The notes under the pieces are model-generated. The model did no database searches. It saw only the letters and a list, made by a program, of their open reading frames with translations, and was not told the DNA's origin. This document shows positions 40,263 through 53,500 of a stretch of 64,000 nt of DNA, piece by piece (positions within the stretch are counted from its first letter, which is position 1; every line of letters starts with the position of its first letter). Origin of the DNA: Harmothoe impar (taxonomy: Eukaryota > Annelida > Polychaeta > Phyllodocida > Polynoidae); the NCBI GenBank assembly GCA_947462335.1, contig OX381707.1, forward strand, positions 66,978,816 through 67,042,815, written 5' to 3'. The position numbers and the translations under genes were made by a program.

Positions 40263-43200
40263 AGGCATTTACTCCAAGCATATGATTGCTAGTCAGTTTA
40301 AGCCTGTGGATGCACCAAACGTTAGCATGGTTTATATAGCAATGAGTCCTATGCCATCTGATCATGTAGCTCAAATACCAAAATCTGAGTCAGTAATACC
40401 AACTGGTAATGTATCCCTTGATATATTGAGCTTTGCAAAATACTGATGCTCAATTCAAAAGATATTACAGCCTCACATACAAAGTGGGTTGAGTCTACTC
40501 GTTGGTCCCTTATTTCTGGACCATCTTCAGAGCTATATATATTTCAGATTTGGTTTAGGATATTGATGTACAAATGTAGCACTTTCTAAGGTTATCATAT
40601 GGATTATTAGCATTGAGGAAATCCACTGGTAGTTTCTGTGTAGCAATCATTGATTGGTACATGTTCTTTCTCTTTTCATCATGAATTAAGTCCCACCCAG
40701 TACAATCATGTACTTTGATTTTGCAGCTAATGACGCTGTAGAAAAGAGTTCCACTCCTCTTTAGGGGCTTCCATAAAGTATGTACGCACATTTTCTCCAG
40801 AAATTGACCCCCCCTCTCCCTTAAGTTCTTGTACGCATGAAAATAAAGGGTTTATGTACGCAAAGATTGTCAGAAAATAGACCCCATCCCACCCCCACCC
40901 TCTTGGTGCGTACATACTTTGTGGAAGCCCCCTTATTGGGTCTCCGTACCCGGCACTGGTCGGCGCTACACGGATGCTCTTACATGACCTTCCTGAATGA
41001 CCTCCAAATGTCGTCTGCGTCAATGGAAACTAAATTAATATCACCCACTTACATCTGGTCACATTGGGTTAGCAGACGACACACTTCTAAACCAATCAGG
41101 GTATAGGATTCTGACTAAATCGGAGAAAACTCAATTTCCGAGTTCAGCTAAGGTCAGCATTGTTGATAATGCGTGCCTTCTCCCTAGAGAGAATGGGTTC
41201 TATGAGGGGTAGTTGAGCTAGCCACGCCTAGTTTGATATTGCAGTAGGGAGATCGATATCCGACTCAAATTCTGATATTTGACAGGTCATATTCCTTCAT
41301 TCCTCTGCCTAATATCCATTAAACGCTTGTTTTTGCAAAGCAAAATACAACAACACTATTGATATGACATTCTCTTTAATTGTACCACACCAAGATCTAT
41401 CAATAGCTGTATAGAGCTCTAATTCACCATAATATTTTATTCTTTCCCGTTTCCAACCCGTTTTTACCTGTATTGAAGAAAATGACAAGCATAATGATGA
41501 AGTTATATTGGAAGAGAACTGTTGTATAATCAAGTGTAGACTGGATAATATATATGTTCAAAACTGGACGTTTAGCAATTATACACATGTTTGGACAGTT
41601 TCCTCTTATATGTTTGGACAGATTCCTCATGGAAGGCCTACATGTATTTCAACTGCAAATAAAATATCCCGTGTATCATAATGACCAAATACGCCAGGAG
41701 TTTATTTCAGGGGGCTATATACTCATGACTAAATTCAATATCATAACTGATTACAACTCTGCTTACATAATATTACCGAGAAATACGTAATCAAGCGATT
41801 CACAGCCTTGTCATATAACCTTTTTGTATTTCCTTTTCTTTGTTGTACATCTTTATATTGTGTTAACTCATTCTAGATATACAATACATAGGGATATTTA
41901 CAAAGCACTAATATACATCATCAATTTAACCTTACATCGGAAAGATGGGTCCTCATTTGCTCATCTATCTAGAACGATACCCCTTTGGAATAACTGACCA
42001 ATATGGGCCACAAGTGAAACATAGAGGAAGAAGCTATGTTCGGACTAACAACATTTACTTATAATATGTACATGTGCAACCACTAGAATACAGAGTCCAG
42101 ACTATGTGCCTACCAGATAGACTTTTCAAATTATATAGGTGTACATTCAGAACAGTACCAACTAGATGATATATAGTTCCTATCGTGTGCAGTGATATAA
42201 CTTGTATGTACATATGTACAATATCCATTAGGACGAATTTTTCATTCTATGGATTCATAATGATCTTGAATACTTGCTACTGTCCTAGACACATATTTCT
42301 GTTCTAGATACTTTCAGCTGTCTTAGATCCAGGCCTCCGGTATTTTGGATATAACCGTAAACCCAAATCAGCTTCTGGATTAGAAGCCACGAAAGGGTGC
42401 CAAGGATAAAATACCATCGTTTTTCCTTACACATTTATTAACCAGAATATCACAATTTTCACACCTCTATATTTTCTCCCAGGTGAGGTATTATTTGGGT
42501 GCTTATTCAGATTAAGCAATCGATTATGAATATTTGAATACCTAACTGTTCCTTGTAGCACCAACGAAACAGACCGTTACTGGCCATAATCTGCGCATGG
42601 TAATATTTCACTCCGAGGAATGATATTTTGCTGATCTTCAGCACATTGATAATCCTCCAAGGTATAAAATAAATGTGAACTTATTACCTTTTAATAATGT
42701 TGGTAATTCTTCATGTTGGGGTTGTTCACAACAGTAAGTTAATGCTTCAGGACCGTTCAGAATTTATGTAACACCAATTTCTTACCCATCCACACCTTAT
42801 ATACACAGAAAAAGAAATTGGGACTCCGGGCCTAGATGCATCTCCCTCTGGCGTTATATACATTTTGAATGATCCTCAGTAGTGAGTGGCGCTTACATTC
42901 CATGTTTAAAACCAGCTGGCCTTATATCATGATAACACAGCTAAGTGGATGCAGCTACCACAACTCCTCTTTAATGCCCTGGACATTTTTTTTTCAAAAA
43001 CCAGATTCAGTTCACATTTCGAGATACCTACGTTCTCATGTGATATCTTTTTACCTTATTCACAATATGCTGGATTCTCTTCTGACCTGCATTTCCTTAT
43101 CTTTTAATGCAGTGTATCTTTTACTGAAACTATGGGATTTCCAACATACTTAAGGCCCTTATCTGCTACTCTTTATTTTATTATTTATAGAACATCCATA

Positions 43201-43677
43201 TCTAATCTGTTCTTCTTAATATCAGATATGCTATCTATGGTATCTGATTTTAAGGGGATGCATATCATAGGTATTGCAAACGCAACAACGTTTTATAAGT
43301 TATTATATCTTAATCAAATATGTGTCCACACATGTGAATCTAGCAGCTGGTGTACATACTGTAGATAAGAGCAACATAAATGTGCAACGATAACATGTGG
43401 CTTTATTACCGGTTAAAGTAAAGTGCAAAACTAAACACAACTTTTCTTAACAATATGTAAACGAAGTTTTTATTTTGTGAACAAATAAAATGTGTGTAGA
43501 ATTACATGAACGACTACAAACATGCTAAAGCACATGGACATTGATGCTATTCTGCTTGTAAACTGTCTTGGTTAATATGAGGCATTCAGGTTCAAAAAGA
43601 AATAACCTGATGATTTAAAGCGGATATCCTGGTGAACGACATACAGTTTCATGGGGCCAGAGATGACAGAAATGATT
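40263..43677. other. Spacer; distal 3' region of the TNIP-like gene
   Basis: AT-rich DNA with short ORFs and one MITE (40763-40933). The right part may be the 3' UTR of the minus-strand gene; a candidate AATAAA (minus) is at about 43401. I found no other gene. Confidence 0.4.
40763..40933. mobile_element. 171-bp MITE, GGGGCTTCCA ends
   Basis: AGGGGCTTCCATAAAGTATG at 40763 pairs with CATACTTTGTGGAAGCCCCC ending at 40933 (about 27 bp, two mismatches). The middle holds C runs and TGTACGCA words. TTA is found outside each end. Confidence 0.75.
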
Positions 43678-43840
43678 TTAACCCTTTCAAGGCAGCATAG
43701 TGCTTTAATGTAATATGTCCTTGGTTGTCAGGATGCTTGAATGCAGCACTGGCAATTTGACGGGCCAGGGCTGCATTTATGCATCATGATAATAAATGGG
43801 CATAATGCATTGAAGCACTATGCAGCCCTTGAATGTTTAA
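43678..43840. mobile_element. TTAA-type MITE, copy 3
   Basis: Bounded by TTAA at 43678-43681 and 43837-43840. The ends are CCCTTTCAAGGCAGCATAGT and ACTATGCAGCCCTTGAATG, with GCATTTATGCATCATGAT and GAATGCAGCACTGGC inside. It probably lies in the 3' UTR of the adjacent gene. Confidence 0.8.
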
Positions 43841-44513
43841 TTACACCGATAAATAATAATCCTTTCGGCCATGTCTGATACTATGGAAACTGTTGGCGTA
43901 AATCAGCATGACAGCTACAATAAGTACCACCAGGGTGAGGTACAACCGGTACAGCTGGTAGTCGAGTATCGACACGCATCGCAGATACTTCTGGTAAAAC
44001 AGCTTCTCCATAAACCAAATAGAATTGAGCTTCCTTTTAAGCTGGGGCTGGTGCCCCTGTTGATGCCCACATGTACAGTGGTTGTGTGTTTGACTATTGG
44101 AAAATTCAGCTTCTGGGATAGATGCGGCCAGTTTGGTGAGCTGATACTGAGGCTCCAGCTGTACTTTAGTTCTTAGGATTTGATGTGTCTGCCTTCCTTT
44201 CCAATCTCCATTCGCCAGAGTTTTCCGATCGCTCATCCACTGGCTCAGCGAGAATTGGGTCGAGGTCTTCCACTCGTGGTTTCGTTTGTAACAGACGAAG
44301 GCAAGAAACAGCCCGAGTACAAAGTGAGTGGTACATAGGTTCTGTCTTTGATTTGAGTGAATCTCCCCCTTCCACAACCGGCACACCATGACCAGAGGAG
44401 CTAATGGGCGAAGGTAAAGAGCAGCTCGCAGGACCGGGCCCGTCGGTAACCGTCCTGTGAGCCGAGCCATCGGCTGGCGTGGAAACAGCAGGGTTCCACC
44501 ACCTTCGCAGCAA

Positions 44514-47500
44514 TCATGAGTTACACTGGTCATTGTGTTCGAGAAACAGCATGGGGTCGTCCACTGGAAACTGCTGGTGGCACTTGGGGCACTCGAGTGT
44601 GTTCTGCTGGGCGGGGAGGGAGGCCGGTGGGGGTGGGGCTGAGTCGCCGTGTCCACGAAGTGTCTGTGCCATCGGGACGTCGATGATGTCTTCGTCTTCT
44701 TCATCAGAGCCATCAGCAACAACCTGCGCACGGCCAATACCATGTGAGACCAGTGAGTTCTGAATGGGTGAAAGGACACAAGAGATGGTGGTGTCAATAC
44801 CTAACCCTGTATGCAGATCTTACATCTATCAAATTTGATTAGTTTTAACTTGGAAAGATTAGAAAAGCACTTAACTAAGGCACCCAAAGGGATTTAATAC
44901 AAAAGCCTATTGCCCAGATAATATAGCTTGACTGGGTACAATAGGACAAAACATGTGTACTTTCTCCACGATATTACATGGCTCAAGCAACTCTAGTTAC
45001 CGGGGTAGTTATGTTATTATGGATAGGATAGAAATAAATTCCAGCCATACAAGTTGAAGCAGATTTTAGTTAATTTGCATAAGAAAGGTTTCAAAAATGC
45101 CCTCCCATAGTATCTCCAATATAGGATTCTAGCTTTAAAATTGGTTGATATTGATAAATATCGATACATCTATGTCTTTCTTTAATCTTACTCAGGAAAG
45201 TTCTGGATAACTTACCCCTCGGTAACTTGGGCTGCCTTGCATTCCTCGTTGTCTTTGATATTCGTCGCGGTATCGCTGCATCGTCTCAGACCGACGGTTA
45301 GCGAGAAATGCCATGTGGGAGCCCTGAAACTGCTCAAGCTGAAAAACGAAGAGAAACACAAATTTAGTTTTCCTTGGTCTGTAACAGAGAAGTACAAATG
45401 TAGTAAAATATGGAGCTGGATGTTCTGACCTATTAAACCAGGATACCTTGTAACTGGAGCTGCATCGTGTGAACAATGTTTTTCATGCTGTTTTAAGCTT
45501 CCTTCAAGATAATTTACCAGGGTTCTTCTATTTCTATCATTTCATTGGTGACTTTGAAAATAGTTTTTGTTTTTTTTGCAAAAATATGTAAAATAGATAC
45601 TGAAAAGACCTCGATGCAATGAATACTTCCATCCCCCCTCCCTTTTTGCTTCACCCTATACTATCAGAATAACTCCATATAACCTCACCTGTGTTTTATA
45701 AAGGTTATTCTCTTCCTCAAGACATGCGACGCGTGCCTGGGCCTTCTCACGGTCTTGTCGCTCCTGGTGAAAGTCCTCGGTGAATACCTGCAGCTGACTC
45801 TCCAGGGCGTGGATCCTCTCGCGCTCCTCCTGGGTGCTGCCGATGGCACGCTCCAGGTGCTGGATGCGGTGCTCCATGGCCCGGTTACAGTCCAGCAGGT
45901 GTTGCCGCTCGTCCTCCAGCTCCTTATGACTGTCCTGCCCGGAGGGACCAGAGCCGGCACCACGACCGCTGCGAGCCAACTTCAGCTCCAGCTCATGTCG
46001 CTCGGTCGCAAGGCGCTTAATGTGCTCCTCCCGTTGCTGGTCATAGTTCTGCCACTGCGTGTTACTCTGGACGACTTCTTGGAATTGGCCGCGGAGTTGG
46101 TTTAGTTCAGCTTGGAGCTCATTGTTCTGTCGCTTTACCAGGGCTACTTCATTGCCGTTTTCTAATGTCATCTGTAATAAATAATGATATTTAGGTAAGA
46201 ATTCTGACAAGTACATCTTTACTGGATAGTTTTACCAATTTTTATCAAACTATCATGTTCCCAATCCAATTAGATTAAGTGGCAAAAAGGGAATAATTAT
46301 ATAAGGTGGGGAGAGAAACTCAAGGGGACGGAGCAAGTCACTACTTCCCCGGGTTTTTTTTTCTTTTAATAGATAGTCCTATATAGGCATTAGTATTGTA
46401 TACTATGCGTCAGTATCTAAAATTCAATGCTGAAAGTGGGATAATTGGCTTTTCCTATCTAAGAATCGACTACCTGTCTCTGACAAGGGTATATTCTTGT
46501 CTTCCTAATATAAGATATTTGTGACCTCCAAGTAAGTGGAGCATGGCTGCCTGCATCTCTCAAAAACAGCCCAAAAACTGTAACTGCGAAGGGATTTTCT
46601 GCTGGTCTAACACCAATCTACATGCCAGATTAATGTACTTTACATATTCGTGTCTTTTGTTGCTATCTAAAGACGAGTCATGAGATGTGAGATCTAAAGC
46701 CCCCCCCCCCCCCCCGCACAACACCACCTGAGGCATATCACCCCCCTCCACCAATTTCAATACTATGGGGTATAGACCCTGGGGTTCCCCGCACGGTTTC
46801 AATCTTCTTTATTTTTTTAGCTTAGTTCCCCTTTATGTGTAAATCGGTATGAAATTATAAAAAGAGGGTCACTTTCACCAAATTCTCATGATTTATCCCT
46901 CTAAGTTCCCTCGCAATTTAGACCCTTGCATTTAGTAAAGACACTTTGCATTTTTAACATGACTGGTGAGACCTGACAAGATGGTAAGTGGGGAAGGGGA
47001 GATGGGAAAGACGTTATGCCCACAGGCATGTCTGGTATTACCAGGGTAAAGTAGGGGGATAACCTGGGGAATAACCTGTACAGTCTATTATAGGATTTCT
47101 CCTCCCACCAAACCCCCGATACTCCCATGGTACCCAGGGGAGTTGCTCTGCGGGAGCTCAGGACAGACTCAATGCTTATTGTATGGATTTCTATACTGAA
47201 ACAGTAATTTTTAGTTTCATGTACTTCAGCAGAATTCCATCTGATCTTTATTTTAAAATGAGATTGAACATAGTGGTACATGTACTAGACAGTTCTTTAC
47301 ACTCATGTTGATCCTACATCCTACTACCCCCCCCCCCCCTCCCACATTCACCATGGGTGGAGACCATCTCCAACTGTTTACCAACATTACACCGTCAGTG
47401 AACTGTGTAGGCGCCCCCCCCCCGCCCCCCCGCGCACCCATCCACACCCAATGTCCCAACTGAACACTAAGCCCTTTCATCACAGGACGTAACCTACGGT

Positions 47501-50500
47501 ACATCCTATAACGGACATTACAGTGGAAATTTCCACAAGCTGTTCATGTGATCTTAGTCACAATGGCATCTAACTTTCTCCTCTTTTCAAAAATGTATTT
47601 TTTCCCCTTGTGATTTAATACACAGTTACACATGACCTGATATCCTGATATTTCACAGTGTGACACAGTGTATGTACTTATGAATTTATGTAGCGTCATG
47701 GTCAAATGAGTTCACTTAAAGTCACAAGAGCCATTACTGGTAAGACTTGGCCCCAGATATGAATATACCTCATCTATATGGAAACACCATTTTACAAACT
47801 CTTCTTTTCAAACCTCTCTCTTAAATTTACATTTAATACAATATGACAACACATATCGGTAGGTCTAAAATGAATAATAAACTTTAATAAAGTTGTTGGT
47901 TTGGTTCAGCTAAAGTTCATGTTTAAATATGATTGAAATTAAATTCAGATTACTAGAAAGAACCCCATAATTGGTCTATCATCTTCAGACTAGTTAACTT
48001 ATTACTTTCCAACCGCCCCTTGACATCGACATATATGGTTACCCATGCATAGTATTTGTATATCTATTATGTATGTCAAGAACGGCCAATAAAATATTTT
48101 ATCATTTGCTATCACGCCTCATATTAGACATATTACAATCTTAGACACTGCTTAAATTGCAAAAGGGAGAATTTCGCAGGGCCGATATGTCATAAATTGT
48201 TGAGGCACAGTTTTGGTTGTGACCAATGCCTCATCTGTCAGAATCTACAGTACAGAAAATATGTTATACAAAGAGTGGGTGAGCTTATTATTTGCCTGTG
48301 TTATTGTTCTACAGTGTTTGCCTCATGGCACCTACGGTGTTGACTGGCCTAGAGTTGGCTGGGGTCCAACCAGGCTACATTCCACATGGTATATTTAGTC
48401 GGTGGGAAATCCCCCCAGTCAGCAGCCAAGTGGTGCTTGGGCACCCATGAGCCTCAGTGTATACAGAGTTAGGCCGATAAAAAAGAAATTGTTGAATGAA
48501 TTACTAGTATTGATTGCTGGGCCATTCATGCGAACCCAATCTATTCTGAGAAAAGAAGGGGCTCGATTTAGAATAGAGGAAGCCTAGCAATAAAAGTAGT
48601 TGCGCAACTCTCTTTATCACTATCATCGTTTTTTTGTTTGTTCTTGGTGCTGTATTAAACTTTTACATTTCTCCTACTCACACTTGAATACTTTGGTACT
48701 TCCCCTTTCCTGAAGTAATAGCACATTATGCGTGCAGTACATGTCATCATCAGGTCGACATGGGGCTTTTATTCCCTTTACTATGTTAGTATGTTTCCCC
48801 TCACTTAACCTAAATCGGCCCTCTCACCATAGACAATGGTGCTAGAATAGTGTAAATAGTGATTTATAAGCCCTTGGTGACAGGGCCTCTTTAAGTGCAT
48901 TATCATGCACTCATTACTGAATCCTCCCCTTGTTTTAAATTTAATCTCAGGCACCACGACACAAGGGAAGTGTCTGAAACATCCCCACGATACATATACA
49001 ACAGGTGCATATGGAAATGTACCCCCCCCCCCCACCCCCCTTCTCCACCATGTCCTCCAGCCCTTCAGTGAATTGCAGTTTCTAAATGAGGTTCATCACG
49101 AAACAATATCACCCTTCCGCTGGGAAGTTCTCATGCCCCGTGGCTTGTCACGTATTATTAATGAATGGGTGACCGGAGGGAAACAAAATGCCAGCGGATT
49201 CACTTCCTTCCTGTGTCTTCCCTGGGGATATTTCCTGGAATTGTTCCCCGCAGGGAATGGGGTTTTACCTGGTGAAGTAAGACCCTAATTTTGAGTTTAT
49301 AAATCTGGTTTTAATTAACCCTTTATGGACGGCATGTTGCTCAAAGATGACATTTGATGCAGCAACCCAGCCCCGACGAGTAACTCGCCAGTGCTGCATC
49401 GGTGCATCATGACGACCCTTCAGGAGTGTCTCAACCCCGTAGGGTCGGCATGATGCATCAATGCATTATGCCGTTCTTAAAGGGTTAAACTCCTGTTGAT
49501 GCACTGAGTTTTGGATGAGAATAACCTTCTAGTGGTTGTTTTTATCAAAGCCTTAAAAACTCCAGGAAATTGTGTGTGCATGCATATATACTTGTGACTA
49601 TATCAGGCACCTAAAAACATATTTGTTATCTTCTGGTTTTCAACAAGTAATCCTGACTCTGGGAAATACAGACTACTACGCCTACGGTGTAAATGATATA
49701 ATGTAATACCTTTGAAATTCTCCCTAAGTATTTCCCCGTAGAAGGTTAAAATAATGCACCCCTTGCTGTTTTGATTATTTTGATTAGACTGACTTAATGG
49801 ATAGCTGGGGGAAGTCCAGATCAGCAAATACTGATAACATTATTTGTTGATTTTATCATTCTCGCTGACTAAATCATGTCCAAGCTCAGCAGAACGGATT
49901 CATGTGAACCTCGCACTTGGAACTAACGCTAAAGGTTATGACATATGTGCTGCTATGTGAATCTGTGTGTACCACCTGTTCAATGGAAGCTGGCCATTAT
50001 GGAATACCAGGCATCACTTGTGAAAGTTCGTAGCTAAAGGTCACCATACTATGGCGGACACCATGCTGGCTCACTGTTCTGAGTGTTTAGCCCACAGCCC
50101 CTATAATATGTAGACAATTTATTTACGTATATATACATGTATACACGTACATACACCTAGTTCATGTAGGTATATTAATCATAGATATATAATATAGATG
50201 GAAAAATAGTAATACTTCATATATGATATGAATTCACTGAAATAGATTGCCCAGTCATAAATAAAGTCAGCGATATAAAGTACACTATACCCCATGATCA
50301 ATTTAATGGAACATTGAACTTTTTCATTTACTAAGCTTCCCATATATCTGTTGCATTGCACATTTTTAACACTCCATAATTTGTAATAAACTATTGGGTG
50401 TGGCCATGATTTTATATGAATACACGTATTGTGTACTTCTTTTCCCAGTATGGGGTTGTTATAAGGTTGGCCAGTGTAATAAGGAAAATACAGCCTTGAT

Positions 50501-53500
50501 AATGTTTGAATGGTAAAGATGGGCGCCCCCCCCCCCCCCCCCCGGGTAGACAATGGCATTGTTTGGCTCCATAACCAGGAAGACTGACTTGGCAGTTTAC
50601 GCTGTCCCACCATTTCCTACACGGAAAGTACTCCAATGGGAGTATACTGAACATGGTTCTGTACACATTGCTCTCACAGGCTCCACCTTATCAAAAATTC
50701 TGGGCAAACCAAGATTTTTCTTAACACTCAGTAGAAACTGTGTGATATTTGAACACTATGTAGAAACGTTTTACCACGTTTTATGTAGAAATGAGATACC
50801 ACTCCCTCATCCACAAGAAATTAAAAAATTATGGTAAATTTTCTGAATTCAAGTCAATTCAATATTATATAGAAATTCCAGCCAAAAAGTAGGAACTCCT
50901 GCAAAAGAAGGAAAATTGTATGTCTGCAATATATATGTCGATAGCTATTGGACATTAATACTGACCTTTTTGATGTTGTCTGTGATGACATTGCTTGTCT
51001 TCTGTTCCTGCTGCTGGCAGACTAACTGCCGACATTGGGCAGCTAATTCCTGGACCTGCAGATGCAAATTCATAGTTAGTTAGTTTAACTTATCACAAAA
51101 GAGATGCATGGTCATAGAATTTTCACAAAATAACCCCACCTTGTTCAGTATAAAATGACAAGCAAATCTATTTTCCAAAATCTTCTTGAGGTGTTCCTAA
51201 AACATCATAATTTTATGAAAAGAACATTATCTTGTAAGTATTGATAATTCAGCTCTACAGAGCAAAATGTCCAGCATTCTCTCTTTAAAGATTTTCTGCA
51301 ATATTTGGAGAAAGAATACGCGTCTTACCTCTGCCCTGCTCTCATGCAGTTCGGCTGTGAGCCGCCCAATTAGGGACTCTTTCTCATCAGCTGATGCCGA
51401 CTGCAGCGACTGCAGCTGCCGCACCCGCTCCACCAACATCTCCTTCTCCCGTCTTAGAGACAGCAACTCATCCTGAAAATACAGAAATATAGCAATATTA
51501 TTTATCTATGATAAATAATTGTTTATTGTGATGGTGTGAAGGGGACATTAGAGAGTACATTGGATGCTGCTGAAACAAAATGTATGGTATAATTCTAAGG
51601 TAATGCGAAAGAAGATCATGGGAAGTATTTTGCTTTGAGTACCAGGTATACCTTTTTATCTTCTAGAAAAAGATGACATTGATGTAAAATCTATTTTGAG
51701 CTTTGGAAAATCCATTGACAGAGAGAACCATTTTGAACACATTTATAAATGCATGTGTGGATTAGGAACATCGGGCACTCCCAGGCCATGACCTATCTGT
51801 GCAAATTACCATATTCAAAAAGTGTAAGACCATAACTAATTGTGTGCCTTATAGGACGCAGGAAGAAGGAAGACAAAATAAAGGAAAAGTCGCATCCTTC
51901 ACTTACATTGGCGTTACATGACACGCCCTGATAACCGTCAACGAGTAGGAAGGCAAATAAATATCACTTGAATACAAAAATCAGGTAAAGATTCCACACA
52001 AACCTAGTTATATAACTGTCTTATGAGGTAGTCAAGAACGACAGCAACAAGAATAAAACATGAATAAACAAATATTAACACAATTTTACAAAGACACACC
52101 TCAGAACCAGTTCTTCCCTTTGTAACTGCGGGTGGCGCAGTGAATTCACCCACTCCGCGTCGTGGATCCGCAGGAGGCATAACGAGCAAGTTCAGATACC
52201 AAACGTGTGTAACGTCTTGAATTCAAACCTATTCAAATGTCCTTATCTTCTTTTTCAGCTGTATGATTATCAAAATTTCTATGTTTATCCAAAGAGTTCC
52301 AGTTGTTACTTGATCTGTTTAAGTTGTTCAGAGAATTGAAATAATATCCTGAAGGTGTTGGTTGAAGTGACCACTGTCCGGACCCCTACACTAGCTCCTG
52401 TCACCTGTGAGCACTTGTCCACTGCTGGAGGAGCACACCTGGGTAAGTGGTCACAGGTGAGGACAGGTGAGAGGTGAGACTAAAACACACCTGTACCTGC
52501 TACTTATAGTAAACCCAGATGTCTGATTTAAGCAGGTTTATATAGCTCAAAGTCCTTGAAATTTCTTATCTTATCAAATCACCAACGTCAGTGACGCAAT
52601 GGCTATGACACATTTGACGTCCAAGTCCAGAGGACACTGGGTTATCACACCATGCGTGCCTGTCATGGTCCATTAACGATTTCACATGTACACAGTTTTC
52701 TACCTTGTTGTACACTTCAGCTCAAATTACAATGGTCACAAATCAATTTCGACTCTATTTAAAGGTGCCCTGGGAAAACCTACAGATATGACATGAAATC
52801 AATAGATATTGGGGGAAAGCAGGGGGAGACTGCTTACATTTCAAAGTCAACCTATCGGTTATTGATCATCGGGATATTTTCCCACAATTGACTGAAAGGT
52901 GGTACAATGACATGACTATTATTGGGATTTCCTCTCTTCTTGTAATAATTGGATAGGTATCATGTATCTGCAACTAGGGCCCTTATTATGTCGAATCCGA
53001 TATATGTTTTTGCTGTCAGATGATCAACTTCTACTCGGGCAATTTTATATAATTCCACCCATAGTGTGTTTCCCTGGGATTGAACCAGCGACCTCTCACC
53101 CCCAAGGCAAAGAGCCTGGCATTACTGCCCACTGTTGTTATTGACATAGTGCCCTATGACTATTAGCATAACCTAGCCACCCATGTCGCCACGTGTTGAC
53201 ACTGTGAAGGTAGGTGAGTGGGAAGTATGGAGGATCACGGCGGTAAACTCCACTGGGTGCGGCATGGGTGGGGTTACTCTAGTGGGTAGACCCTGTTATC
53301 AAATTCCATCGTGAGAGTGGAGGGAGGGGTGGGATTTGGCACATTACTGTAATATATTGGCTGTGGTATTTCCCATGGGGTAAAACACTAAATCATATAG
53401 GTCAATAGTGATTGTCACCATCCCTTATGGGAACCTTTAAATTAATGGAAGGATATTCCCACTGTGATAGACATTGTAATAGTAAAACATTTATAAAGTG

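Noticed and set aside
53060..53150. Possible tRNA gene
   Set aside because: Only a box B is convincing. Stems do not pair well, so at most it is a SINE fragment.
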